From Paenibacillus sp. LHD-117 (lineage in GTDB: Bacteria > Bacillota > Bacilli > Paenibacillales > Paenibacillaceae): a stretch of 64,000 nucleotides of DNA. This document shows positions 1-8,222 of this stretch, piece by piece. Every line of letters begins with the position of its first letter. Positions within the stretch are counted from its first letter, which is position 1. A program made the translations under genes and the position numbers. A model generated the notes under the pieces. That model was not told the DNA's origin. It saw only the letters and a program-made list of their open reading frames with translations, and did no database searches. The stretch lies in the NCBI RefSeq assembly GCF_030929555.1, contig NZ_JAVFVT010000026.1, positions 38,489 through 102,488 on the forward strand, written 5' to 3'.

Positions 1-298
1 AGCATGGACGGTAGAGCCTGCGGATGAACTGGGTCTTGTCATCGAATACCGCGATTCGCTCGAATCGATCCAATTCGCATACGGATTTACCGCTCATGCG
101 AGCGTACGAATATCCGATTTTCATACGGAAGCGGATTCGATTCTCCTACATGAAGCCTTGGAAGAAGAAGCTAATTTGGTGAAATGGATGTCGGTACATG
201 AGGCTATCGCATTGCTCAATCGCCATTCTCCGAATAGTTATGAAGGGAAGTTTATTCAGGCGCGGGATCTGACTTTGTTGAAGCAATTACTTCGTTAG
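1..298 (+). CDS. NUDIX hydrolase, C-terminal part (gene runs off the window)
   Basis: Open from base 2 to TAG at 296-298, about 98 residues, with no start inside the window. The protein has an acidic EALEEEANLVKWM stretch and ends YEGKFIQARDLTLLKQLLR. Tyr/Gly-Lys-Phe-Ile followed by Arg-Asp-Leu is the usual ending of a group of Firmicute NUDIX hydrolases, which cleave nucleoside diphosphates linked to another moiety. The NUDIX box itself lies outside the window, so substrate and catalytic residues cannot be judged. The next gene starts 76 bases downstream with its own ribosome binding site. Confidence 0.55.
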   Translation, partial: AWTVEPADELGLVIEYRDSLESIQFAYGFTAHASVRISDFHTEADSILLHEALEEEANLVKWMSVHEAIALLNRHSPNSYEGKFIQARDLTLLKQLLR

Positions 299-374
299 GG
301 AGCGATAGCGCTTGACTGCCGCACTGCTTGGAAGCTTTATTTCCGCGATGGCTACTTTCAAGGGGGGTCACTGA

Positions 375-1292
375 ATGGAATACAAATATGAAATGGTAAA
401 AGTCGATGATTTTTGGCCGATTAAAATCATTATTCATACCACAGACAAACAGGGGTATATACCAAGACATTGGCATGAAAGTATTGAAATATCTTATGTT
501 CTCTCCGGGATGATTGATGAAATTTATATAGACGGGAAGGTTTATGCATCCGGGCAAAGCGATATTGTCTTAATCAATTCCAATGCGATCCACTCTTTTT
601 CAGTAAATAGAGGAGAAAACAGAAAGGCAATCACTATTCTTATGCCTTATGAATTTATCAAAGCTATTTATCCGGACCTTGATCAAATTGCCTTTGATTG
701 TATCTCAATCGGTGAAAACGATTTACAGAAAAAAATACATTTTGATGAGTTGCGTGAGATTTTAGACTTAATCATAACTTTTTATGAAAATAAAGAGAAT
801 AACAACTTAACCCATATAAAAGTAACAAGTTTATCTTACGAGTTGGTTTATAACCTGTTAAAAAACTTTAAAGTTATGAAAAACGGTAACAGCAGGATCA
901 AAGCAAGGAAATATCTCGAACGGTTAACCATGATTACGAATTATATAAGGGAAAACTATAATCAAAATTTATCTCTTGACTTTCTCTCAACCAAATTTAA
1001 TTTATCGTCAGAATATCTTTCGCGGTTCTTTTTTAAATATACAGGAATGACTCTATTACAATATATCAATGCGATCCGTCTTGAAAAGTCGTATCCTGAT
1101 TTAATGAATACCGATGATCCGATCACCCAGATTGCATTAAACCACGGTTTTCCGAATGAAAAGTCCTATAATCGAGTATTTAAAGCTGTCTATCTTGTAA
1201 CACCTAGTCAATATAGGAAAGAGCAAAAAAAGTCAGGAATTGACCATAAACAGGCTGATAAAAGACAGGATATATTGTATCGCTTTCCTTAA
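375..1292 (+). CDS. AraC family transcriptional regulator
   Basis: 305 residues. The N-terminal half (about 15-110) reads as a cupin-type sensor, with a HWHESIEISYVLSG stretch typical of AraC regulators of sugar genes. The C-terminal 100 residues form the double helix-turn-helix domain, including LSSEYLSRFFFKYTGMTLLQY and the closing GFPNEKSYNRVFK...TPSQYR. An AGGGGGG ribosome binding site lies just upstream of the ATG. The next gene, a secreted esterase on the same strand 84 bases away, is the likely target. The gene is clearly AT-richer than the NUDIX gene before it, which may mean separate origin. The sugar effector is not predictable. Confidence 0.9.
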   Translation: MEYKYEMVKVDDFWPIKIIIHTTDKQGYIPRHWHESIEISYVLSGMIDEIYIDGKVYASGQSDIVLINSNAIHSFSVNRGENRKAITILMPYEFIKAIYPDLDQIAFDCISIGENDLQKKIHFDELREILDLIITFYENKENNNLTHIKVTSLSYELVYNLLKNFKVMKNGNSRIKARKYLERLTMITNYIRENYNQNLSLDFLSTKFNLSSEYLSRFFFKYTGMTLLQYINAIRLEKSYPDLMNTDDPITQIALNHGFPNEKSYNRVFKAVYLVTPSQYRKEQKKSGIDHKQADKRQDILYRFP

Positions 1293-1297
1293 AATAT

Positions 1298-1346
1298 ATG
1301 TAAGCGCCATCAATTTTAAAAATACTCAAATTAGTAGCGCTTACAT
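1298..1346. promoter_or_regulatory. Paired cre-like sites (inverted repeat) upstream of the esterase
   Basis: ATGTAAGCGC at 1298-1307 and its exact complement GCGCTTACAT at 1337-1346 face each other across 29 bases. Read outward-in, TGTAAGCGCCATCA (1299-1312) departs from the Bacillus CcpA cre consensus TGWNANCGNTNWCA at one position. The minus-strand copy (1345-1332) departs at two. They may be CcpA or other LacI-family operators controlling the esterase. The 29-base spacing and the lack of a T-run make a terminator less likely. Binding is inferred from pattern only. Confidence 0.5.
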
Positions 1347-1376
1347 TATGGAGAGAGAGCAGGAGGTATTAGGATT

Positions 1377-3155
1377 ATGTTAAAGAGAACTAAAAAAAGC
1401 GTTAAAGCTGCATTGTTATGTACATTAGCAGCTGGTTCTGCCCTTTCTTTCAGTACGGGGGCAATGGCTGAGGAAGTGAAAACTCAGCATAGCTCAGGCT
1501 CATATCGGACGGTTACCGAAATTGAGGATTGGGGACCTGCCATAACAAAGGTCATCGTCGATATAGGCAAGCCGGTTCCGGTAAATTCTGTAACATCAGA
1601 AACATTCAAAGTACATGTGGCTAGAAGCGACAGCCGACTAGCCAAGCCCTTTCTAGAGGAAGGGTACAGGAAGGTTACAAATGCATATGTAGCGGACAAG
1701 AATGGAAAACCTGCCGTTCAAACAGGAAAATATGCCGTGTTGGAAATGGAAATTGGTCCAACTGTAACCTTAGGATCATCAATGAATTTTAATTTAGATA
1801 CATTTCTAAACGACTGGATCGATAGTAAGTATACGATTACTCAGCAAAAAGACATTCTTACGCCTGCAGGGAAAGTTTCTGGATTGGTTGCGGATACATT
1901 TACTGGGGGAGTTAGAGAACTTGTAGATGATTTCTCTACCGGCAAAGCATCATATGATGGCGTTACTTTAACCTATGCCGATTATTCTCCAGCTAAGGAT
2001 AAGAAAAAGAATCCTTTAATGATCTGGTTGCACGGCATGGGTGAGGGCGGTACAGATCCAACTATTGCGATTTCCGGCAATAAAGCCGTCAACTTTGCTA
2101 CGGAAGAAATCCAATCCTATTTTGACGGGGCCTACGTATTGGCTCCTCAAACGCCAACTTATTGGATGGACGGTTTTACGGGATTTGGAGATGGGACTTC
2201 AAAATATGAAAAAGCTCTTATGGAATTGATCAAGGATTATGTTGCAAATAACAAAGATATTGATCCCGATCGAATTTATATCGGCGGGGACTCCAATGGC
2301 GGATATATGACGATGCTTATGATACGTGACTATCCGGAGTACTTTGCAGCAGCATTCCCAACATGCGAGGCTTTAATGGATACGCTTATTTCAGATGAAG
2401 ACATTCAGAGTTTGAAAAACCTTCCCATTTGGTTCATTGCGGCTGAAACAGATAAAGTCGTACCTGTAAATGAGTATGTCGTTCCGACCTATAATCGCCT
2501 AGTCCAAGCAGGAGCAAAGAATGTTCATCTATCCTTGTTTGATAACGTGATTGACACTTCAGGCATATACAAGAAAGCGGACGGCACGCCATTCGAATAC
2601 GATGGACATTGGTCATGGATTTATGTATATAACAACGATGTATCTAAAACGATCAATAGATCTGCAACTACTCTAATGGAATGGATAGCCGATCAGTCAA
2701 GCAGCAGCATTACTCGCGCCGAGTTTATCTCCATGATCGTGAAAGGTCTTGACATTAGGCCGGAATCGGGCGCGCCGTTCTCAGACGTTGCCGCCGATTC
2801 CACGTACGCGGGAGACATTGCCGCAGCGAAGGCCCTCGGACTGATCAAAGGCAAGTCCGCCGCAACATTCGATCCGAACGGCACGATTAGCCGCCAGGAT
2901 ATTGCTGTTATTCTTGCCAATGTGCTGGCTTACCTGGGCCACAGCACGGACGCCAACGTATCGGCGCTTGAAGCCTTTGCCGATTCCGGTGCGATCGCAC
3001 CGTACGCGAAGTCCGCTGCAGCGCTTATCGTTGATCAAGGCATCATGATCGGCAAGTCCGAATCGAAGTTCGAACCGAAGGCAGACCTGACAAGAGCCCA
3101 AGCGGAGGACATCGTGATTCAACTGTTGGACGCACTTGAGCCGGGCAACGCGTAA
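1377..3155 (+). CDS. Secreted SLH-anchored alpha/beta-hydrolase (EstA/CE1-like esterase)
   Basis: 592 residues. A signal peptide (about 1-31, ending TGAMA) is followed by an Ig-like region (about 45-185) resembling the N-terminal domain of Thermotoga EstA. A prolyl-oligopeptidase/PHB-depolymerase-like hydrolase domain follows (about 195-440), with oxyanion segment WLHGMGEGG and nucleophile elbow GGDSNGG (Ser about 306). Candidate Asp and His are near 358 (ETDKVVP) and 411 (DGHWSW). From about 445 to the end come S-layer-homology repeats (ITRAEFISMI, FSDVAADSTYAGDIAAAKALG, ISRQDIAVILA, LTRAQAEDIV), expected to hold the enzyme on the pyruvylated cell wall polymer. The likely job is deacylation of plant polysaccharides at the cell surface. 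AGGAGG precedes the start, and cre-like sites and an AraC gene precede it. Confidence 0.87.
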   Translation: MLKRTKKSVKAALLCTLAAGSALSFSTGAMAEEVKTQHSSGSYRTVTEIEDWGPAITKVIVDIGKPVPVNSVTSETFKVHVARSDSRLAKPFLEEGYRKVTNAYVADKNGKPAVQTGKYAVLEMEIGPTVTLGSSMNFNLDTFLNDWIDSKYTITQQKDILTPAGKVSGLVADTFTGGVRELVDDFSTGKASYDGVTLTYADYSPAKDKKKNPLMIWLHGMGEGGTDPTIAISGNKAVNFATEEIQSYFDGAYVLAPQTPTYWMDGFTGFGDGTSKYEKALMELIKDYVANNKDIDPDRIYIGGDSNGGYMTMLMIRDYPEYFAAAFPTCEALMDTLISDEDIQSLKNLPIWFIAAETDKVVPVNEYVVPTYNRLVQAGAKNVHLSLFDNVIDTSGIYKKADGTPFEYDGHWSWIYVYNNDVSKTINRSATTLMEWIADQSSSSITRAEFISMIVKGLDIRPESGAPFSDVAADSTYAGDIAAAKALGLIKGKSAATFDPNGTISRQDIAVILANVLAYLGHSTDANVSALEAFADSGAIAPYAKSAAALIVDQGIMIGKSESKFEPKADLTRAQAEDIVIQLLDALEPGNA

Positions 3156-3180
3156 CCGGCGTAGCCCGTCCAAATGCCAT

Positions 3181-3214
3181 GGCCGCCTCGCAACCTGCGG
3201 GGCGGCCGCTTTTT
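3181..3214 (+). terminator. Rho-independent terminator of the esterase
   Basis: GGCCGCC (3181-3187) pairs with GGCGGCC (3201-3207) and is followed by GCTTTTTA. It begins 25 bases after the esterase stop codon. Confidence 0.85.
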
Positions 3215-3244
3215 ATGTCCATAACCCCCAGAGATTTACTCAAT

Positions 3245-3277
3245 GAAGCCCCATGCCCTTACAAGGCAAGGGGCTTC
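3245..3277. terminator. Strong hairpin between esterase and germination operon
   Basis: GAAGCCCC (3245-3252) and GGGGCTTC (3270-3277) are exact complements, and GCCTT/AAGGC-type pairing continues inward. There is no long T-run on either side (TTCGGTT follows), so it may be a weak terminator or an insulating hairpin before the ger operon. Confidence 0.45.
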
Positions 3278-3377
3278 TTCGGTTCAATTCAGCACGCAAG
3301 ATGGATGCATACTGACTCATCATTGAAGGAACAATAGAAGAAGTTCCAGTTTCTCCAATGAAAGGTAATGACATGAG

Positions 3378-4871
3378 ATGGGCAAACATACGATATCGCA
3401 GCATTTGGAGGAGAATCAGAAACGGATCGAGGATACGTTCGCAGCCTGCAAGGATCTAGTCATCCTTCCTTGGAGGTATGGAAGCGGGCTTGAACATGCC
3501 GCATTCTCCGTCTACTTCGATACGCTTGTTCAAGATAAAAAATTCAATTACATGAAAGAAACGCTGCAGGACCTCGTGTCGCATGAAGTCGGCCCGGGAG
3601 AGGACATTACTCCTGAGGATATCATCCATTTTTTTGATCGGAACGGGGTGTCAGCCCAATCCTCAGCGGTCATTGAGCATTACGATCAAGCCGTTCAGCA
3701 CATTCTGAATGGCAATGTCGTTATTTTCTTCGACAAGTGGAATCACGCGCTAAGCTATCCTGCTCTTGGCCTTGAGATGAGACAAATTTCCGAGCCGATC
3801 ACGGAACCTGTCGTTCAAGGGCCGCACATGAGTACGATTGAGGACCTTGGCAAAAATATCGGTTTGATCAGAAGTCTTTTGAAATCGCCTAAACTCAAAT
3901 TCGCGATGTTGACGGTCGGAGCGGAAAGCAAGAGGGTCATCGCATACGGCTATTTGGACGGGGCGGTGAATCCCGAAACGTTAGATGATTTCCGGCGGCG
4001 AATCGAACAGATTGGCGAGGAAGAAGTGCTGGAGACATCCTATCTGGAGGAGTGGATCGAGGAGTCGGCTTATTCGCCCTTTCCCCAAGCGCGATATACG
4101 GAGAGGCCGGATGCCGCCGTCGCTTCACTGCTCGATGGAAAAATTATTGCTCTCGTTAACGGAACGCCGACGATATTAATTTGTCCTTCTAAATTTTTCG
4201 AGTTTTTTTCGGCGACCGAAGATTATTACCAACGAGCCGTATTTTCAAGCTTAATTCGTCAATTGCGGTTCTCCGCATTTTTGATGGCGCTGCTTCTGCC
4301 AAGCATCTATATCGCATTATCCACCTTCCATTCCGAGCTGCTTCCTACCGTATTGCTGCTCGCGATTCTCGATACTCGGGAAGGCATTCCGTTCCCAGCC
4401 TTCGTGGAAGCGTTAATTATGGAGTTTTTTTTCGAATTGCTGCGCGAGGCCGGCATTCGGTTGCCGCGTCCGATCGGCTCCGCCGTCAGCATCGTTGGCG
4501 CTCTCGTCATCGGACAGGCCGCGATCCAGGCCAAAATCGCATCGCCGGTCATGGTTATTATCGTTTCGCTGACCGGTATTGCTTCCTTTGCGCTGCCGCA
4601 ATACAGCATGGCGGTCGCATTGCGAATTATGAGGTTTCCTCTCATGATACTAGCGGCAACGCTTGGAGGCCTTGGTATTATGTTCGGGCTGATATTGGCT
4701 TTTCTGCATCTGGCTTCGCTCCGAACCTTAGGTCAGCCGTATCTGTCGCCAGTAGCGCCGCTTGATATAAAACAATGGAGAGATGTCTTTCTCATCTTCT
4801 CGCGCAAAACTTTACTTCAATCCCCGCGCAATCGGCATCTTCACAGAAAGACGGGTGGGAGGAGCAAATGA
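3378..4871 (+). CDS. Spore germination protein, GerA/GerKA family (A subunit)
   Basis: 497 residues. The hydrophilic N-terminal half (about 1-290) contains the family's VQGPHMSTIEDLGKNIGLIR-type segment, and the C-terminal half holds several membrane helices. The signature block REGIPFPAFVEALIMEF is followed by FELLREAGIRLPRPIG and a GALVIGQAAIQA helix. A subunits form the ligand-responsive core of the germinant receptor in the spore inner membrane. Length is normal for the family. The start has only a weak ribosome site (AAAGG about a dozen bases upstream), which is not unusual for late forespore genes. It overlaps the next gene by ATGA, so the two are translationally coupled. The germinant cannot be read from sequence. 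Confidence 0.92.
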   Translation: MGKHTISQHLEENQKRIEDTFAACKDLVILPWRYGSGLEHAAFSVYFDTLVQDKKFNYMKETLQDLVSHEVGPGEDITPEDIIHFFDRNGVSAQSSAVIEHYDQAVQHILNGNVVIFFDKWNHALSYPALGLEMRQISEPITEPVVQGPHMSTIEDLGKNIGLIRSLLKSPKLKFAMLTVGAESKRVIAYGYLDGAVNPETLDDFRRRIEQIGEEEVLETSYLEEWIEESAYSPFPQARYTERPDAAVASLLDGKIIALVNGTPTILICPSKFFEFFSATEDYYQRAVFSSLIRQLRFSAFLMALLLPSIYIALSTFHSELLPTVLLLAILDTREGIPFPAFVEALIMEFFFELLREAGIRLPRPIGSAVSIVGALVIGQAAIQAKIASPVMVIIVSLTGIASFALPQYSMAVALRIMRFPLMILAATLGGLGIMFGLILAFLHLASLRTLGQPYLSPVAPLDIKQWRDVFLIFSRKTLLQSPRNRHLHRKTGGRSK

Positions 4872-6037
4872 CGATGAGATCACGCCTGGCTGTCACGATT
4901 TCCATAGCCGCCTTATTTCTGCAAACCGGGTGTTGGGATCATGACGAGCTGACCGAATTTGGTTATGTCCAAGCAGCCGCGATCGATGCTGCGGAAGATG
5001 GGAAGCTTGAGCTCACCACTCATTTCTATCGGCCGTCGGGCGGCGAACAATCAGGGGAGAGCGGCAAAAGCGGCAAAGGCGGGATCAATATTAAGACGAA
5101 AGCGAAAACCGTGTTCGAAGCGGTTCGCGACATTCCCATTCATTTTGGGCGTAAGGCCAAGTGGGATCATATGCGCGTTATTCTGATCGGGGAAGAGCTG
5201 GCCAAAAAACAGAATATAGGAGACATCCTCGATTTTTTCTCAAGAGACCATGAACCTAGAGACACGATTTCGGTGTTGATTGCAAAAGGCAAAGCTAGCG
5301 ATTATTTGGATACCAAACCTTTGATTGAGCATACGATTGGCCAGCAAATGCTGAAAATGGAGGAGACGACTTCGACGTATACCGCCAAGACGACACACTT
5401 TCTGCTGCTCGATTTGGCGATCCAATTAAAGAGCGAAACGAACACAACGTTGGTGCCGTTTATGTTCAGTCCTAACAAACAAAAAGAGATATCGATTGCG
5501 GGGTTTGCCGTTATAAAAGACGGAAAGATGCGGAAGACGCCATTGTCTCCGCAAGCGATCCCCCCATTGCTGATGCTGATTAATCAGTATGATCAAGGCG
5601 TGCTTGAAATCCCATGTTCCGATCAGGCTTTGGCCGATAAGGGAATGAAGGAAGCTTTGGAGGTCAAATCGTTAGTGACGAAACTAAAGACGAGTATCAA
5701 AGATGAATCCGTCAGCGTTCATGTAACGACCAAATTGAGCGGATCGGTCGCGGAGCTTCGCTGTTCGACGGTAAAAACAGAAGAAGAGCAGAAAAAACTC
5801 GAACATACGATCCAAAATCAAGTGGAGCGGGACATGAGGAAAACGGTGGAGCGGCTTCAGAAAGAACAGCTGGATGTACTCGGCCTCGGAAATTCCATTT
5901 ACAGAAAACATCCCTCGTTATGGAAGAGTTGGAAGCCGACATGGGACAAGCGATTCTCGGAAATCCGATTCGATTTCAAGACGGAGGTCAATGTGGTGAA
6001 CACGGGTACAATCGTTGGTACGCCTTTCTCAAAATAA
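4868..6037 (+). CDS. Spore germination protein, GerAC/GerKC family lipoprotein (C subunit)
   Basis: 389 residues from the ATG at 4868, chosen because it sits in the ATGA overlap with the A subunit stop, follows a GGGAGGAGC ribosome site, and makes the signal peptide the true N-terminus. The open frame extends further upstream inside the A gene. The lipobox LQTGC puts the lipidated Cys at residue 22, followed by WDHDELTEFGYVQAAAID, the usual GerC opening. The body matches the three-domain GerAC fold (IPIHFGRKAKWDHMRVILIGEELAK; RDTISVLIAKGKASDYL). C subunits are held on the spore inner membrane and are needed for receptor function. Confidence 0.92.
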   Translation: MTMRSRLAVTISIAALFLQTGCWDHDELTEFGYVQAAAIDAAEDGKLELTTHFYRPSGGEQSGESGKSGKGGINIKTKAKTVFEAVRDIPIHFGRKAKWDHMRVILIGEELAKKQNIGDILDFFSRDHEPRDTISVLIAKGKASDYLDTKPLIEHTIGQQMLKMEETTSTYTAKTTHFLLLDLAIQLKSETNTTLVPFMFSPNKQKEISIAGFAVIKDGKMRKTPLSPQAIPPLLMLINQYDQGVLEIPCSDQALADKGMKEALEVKSLVTKLKTSIKDESVSVHVTTKLSGSVAELRCSTVKTEEEQKKLEHTIQNQVERDMRKTVERLQKEQLDVLGLGNSIYRKHPSLWKSWKPTWDKRFSEIRFDFKTEVNVVNTGTIVGTPFSK

Positions 6038-6052
6038 GGGAGGAACAGCGGG

Positions 6053-6295
6053 ATGTGGATTCGAATCTGTTTTTTGCTAATGCTGTACCTTTCGATATTC
6101 GCAAGCGATCTCCCCAAGTGGAAGCAGTTGGACAGGAAGACTCGAATGGCTTACGGGGCGCTGTTGCTGCCTGCGATCTATTTGAGTGTTATGTTTGCGA
6201 CAGATCAGCCATGGCCAACCCTTATTAGCTTATTCAAACTCGTTTTTTTAGAGCCTGCCCTACGCATTGTCGAATCTATCAAGCTGCCTTCATAA
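6053..6295 (+). CDS. Small membrane protein inside the germination operon
   Basis: 80 residues with two hydrophobic stretches: about 3-17 (IRICFLLMLYLSIFA) and about 33-48 (AYGALLLPAIYLSVMF), joined by a short basic loop (PKWKQLDRKTR). A GGGAGG ribosome site lies about 9 bases before the ATG. It starts 15 bases after the C subunit gene and ends 22 bases before the B subunit start, so it is cotranscribed. Some ger operons carry an extra small D-type membrane protein, and GerD/GerKD-like helpers are documented. I cannot assign this one to a named family, so its role in receptor assembly is an inference from position. Confidence 0.75.
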   Translation: MWIRICFLLMLYLSIFASDLPKWKQLDRKTRMAYGALLLPAIYLSVMFATDQPWPTLISLFKLVFLEPALRIVESIKLPS

Positions 6296-6317
6296 ACTGA
6301 AACATAAGGAGTATGCC

Positions 6318-7421
6318 ATGCAAAAACAAGAAATCGTCAGCTCATTCCAAATGTCCATGCTGTTTCTCGCCTTTCTGACCGGCTCGTCCATCGTCAATAT
6401 TCCGGCTCCGCTGACCGGCGCAGCCCGGAACGGGGCATGGATATCGGTATTGCTCGCCGCTGCGATGGGGGGGCTTCTGTTATTCGGCGTCCTTTATCTT
6501 CACCGAAAATTTCCCGGTATGACGTTCATCCAATACGGACGCCAAACGCTCGGGAAATGGCCGATGGCGATGATTTCGATTCCGTTCCTCTTGACCACCT
6601 TTTCGATGTTTTCAAGCATCCTCGTCGATATTGGCGGATTTTTCAGCAGCACGATGATGGTGGATACGCCTTCTTTTATTGTCCAAACTCTGTTTATTGT
6701 GCTGTCGGCGCTCACGGCTCGCGCTGGGATCGAAGTGATGGCCAGAATGTTCGTCGTTCTGATCGTCTTGATGTATGGCGCTGTTATTGTGGTTTTGGTT
6801 CTCGTGGCACCGCATTATCATCCGGAGTATCTCTTGCCCGTTATTCCGGAAGGCATAAAGCCCGTTCTCCATGGAGCGTACATCATATATGGCTTTCCGT
6901 TTACCGAAATCACCTTAATCTCGATGCTGCTTCCTTTTATCCGGAAAGAAGATGCCGGCACAACGGGCAAATACATGCTCTATGCGATTGTGATTTGCAG
7001 TGTCGTGTTGGTAGCGGCGGTCATATGTTCAATTATGGCTTTTGGTCCCTTGAGCGGCATATTTAAGTTTTCCGTATTTCGATTGGCCAGAATGATTCAA
7101 ATCGGCGAGATTCTCGAAAGGGTCGAATCGATGATCGGGTTCTCGTTAATTGCCGGCTCCTATATGAAAGCCACCATTGTTCTATTCATTCTGAAGACGG
7201 CTTTGACGCAGCTGTTCAACTTGCAGGATGACCGGATCTTGACCTATCCCGCAGCGCTATTCGGGTTGCTTCTTTCGATCACTTCCTATAAAAATGAAGT
7301 CGGGTTTCTCGAGACTTCGTTGATTGTCTGGCCATTACTAAGCAATATTATGTTTACAGTGCCGCTGATTTTGATTATGGTGGTCGCATCCTTTAGACGG
7401 CAAAAGCCGAAAGGGGGATAG
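6318..7421 (+). CDS. Spore germination protein, GerAB/GerKB family permease (B subunit)
   Basis: 367 residues from the ATG at 6318, chosen for the AAGGAG site seven bases before it. An in-frame ATG at 6267 lies within the preceding gene and lacks a ribosome site. About ten hydrophobic helices make up an amino acid/polyamine/organocation (APC) superfamily fold. Opening residues FQMSMLFLAFLTGSSIVNIP and the KFPGMTFIQYGRQTLGKW loop are typical of GerB proteins. The B subunit forms the membrane transporter-like part that senses small germinants. This is the last gene of the A-C-small-B operon and ends 10 bases from a convergent gene with no clear terminator between. Confidence 0.92.
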   Translation: MQKQEIVSSFQMSMLFLAFLTGSSIVNIPAPLTGAARNGAWISVLLAAAMGGLLLFGVLYLHRKFPGMTFIQYGRQTLGKWPMAMISIPFLLTTFSMFSSILVDIGGFFSSTMMVDTPSFIVQTLFIVLSALTARAGIEVMARMFVVLIVLMYGAVIVVLVLVAPHYHPEYLLPVIPEGIKPVLHGAYIIYGFPFTEITLISMLLPFIRKEDAGTTGKYMLYAIVICSVVLVAAVICSIMAFGPLSGIFKFSVFRLARMIQIGEILERVESMIGFSLIAGSYMKATIVLFILKTALTQLFNLQDDRILTYPAALFGLLLSITSYKNEVGFLETSLIVWPLLSNIMFTVPLILIMVVASFRRQKPKGG

Positions 7422-7431
7422 AAGCCGCCCA

Positions 7432-8202
7432 TTACGCGACTCCGATCGATTTCAAATAGTTCAAGCTCGACTGTGCGCTTGCCATTGGATGCGGGCTGAC
7501 ATCCTGTTCGACGAAATAATAGTGAACGCCCGCTTCTTTGATCACGCGAAATACCGAAGGCCAGTCGATGACCCCTTGGCCTACTTCCGTCATTTCCCCG
7601 GAGGGAGCCATATCCTTGACATGGATCAGCGGAACGATCCCTTTGTAGGCGAGGAGAGTGCTCTTGGGATCCAGCCCTGCTTTCCTCGCCCAGTACAGAT
7701 CGATCTCGAGCTGCATAAGATCGGTTCCGACATCCGCAAGCAACCGATCGAGGATCGATTGCCCGTTTAGTTGTTCAAACTCGTGGTCGTGGGGGTGATA
7801 CAATAGCTGCATGCCGCGGCGTTTCAACAGTCGTGCGATATTGGTCAACAAGGAAACGGTGGCTTGATACTCTTTATGTTCAAACGATTGAGGCGGCAAG
7901 CTGATAACGAGATAACGAATGCCAAGAGTTGTCGCGTAATCGATTTGTTGTTGCAGGTCGTCATCCAGCGTGAAGAAGGAGGAGACGGCCTGCAAACCGA
8001 GCTCGGATAATGTCCGTTTTATTTCAACGGATGGAATAGTCCCATACCCCGCAAACTCGACCATCCGATATCCCATCTCCGCTACTTGTTTTAGTGCTCC
8101 GAAAAAATCCTTATTGATTTCGTTGCGTATCGAAAAAAGCTGCAATCCCGGAGGGATCTTGGACATCTCCCATAACGAATCGCCGAGTCTTCGAAATTTC
8201 AT
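7432..8202 (-). CDS. Sugar phosphate isomerase/epimerase-like TIM barrel protein
   Basis: 256 residues of the xylose-isomerase-like TIM barrel family. Visible segments are the N-terminal PPGLQLFSIRNEINKDF, barrel strand with His LLYHPHDHEFE, the ELDxYW equivalent LMQLEIDLYWARKAG, LIHVKDMAP, and the closing YYFVEQD. The Glu, Asp, His and Glu at these points are the usual divalent metal ligands. GGAGGG precedes the start. It lies 20 bases downstream of the GMC oxidoreductase on the same strand, so the two should be cotranscribed. Known pairs of this kind work on 3-keto sugars or inositol-type substrates, and that role is inferred here. Confidence 0.85.
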   Translation of the reverse strand: MKFRRLGDSLWEMSKIPPGLQLFSIRNEINKDFFGALKQVAEMGYRMVEFAGYGTIPSVEIKRTLSELGLQAVSSFFTLDDDLQQQIDYATTLGIRYLVISLPPQSFEHKEYQATVSLLTNIARLLKRRGMQLLYHPHDHEFEQLNGQSILDRLLADVGTDLMQLEIDLYWARKAGLDPKSTLLAYKGIVPLIHVKDMAPSGEMTEVGQGVIDWPSVFRVIKEAGVHYYFVEQDVSPHPMASAQSSLNYLKSIGVA

Positions 8203-8222
8203 CGCATTCCCTCCATAACTGA

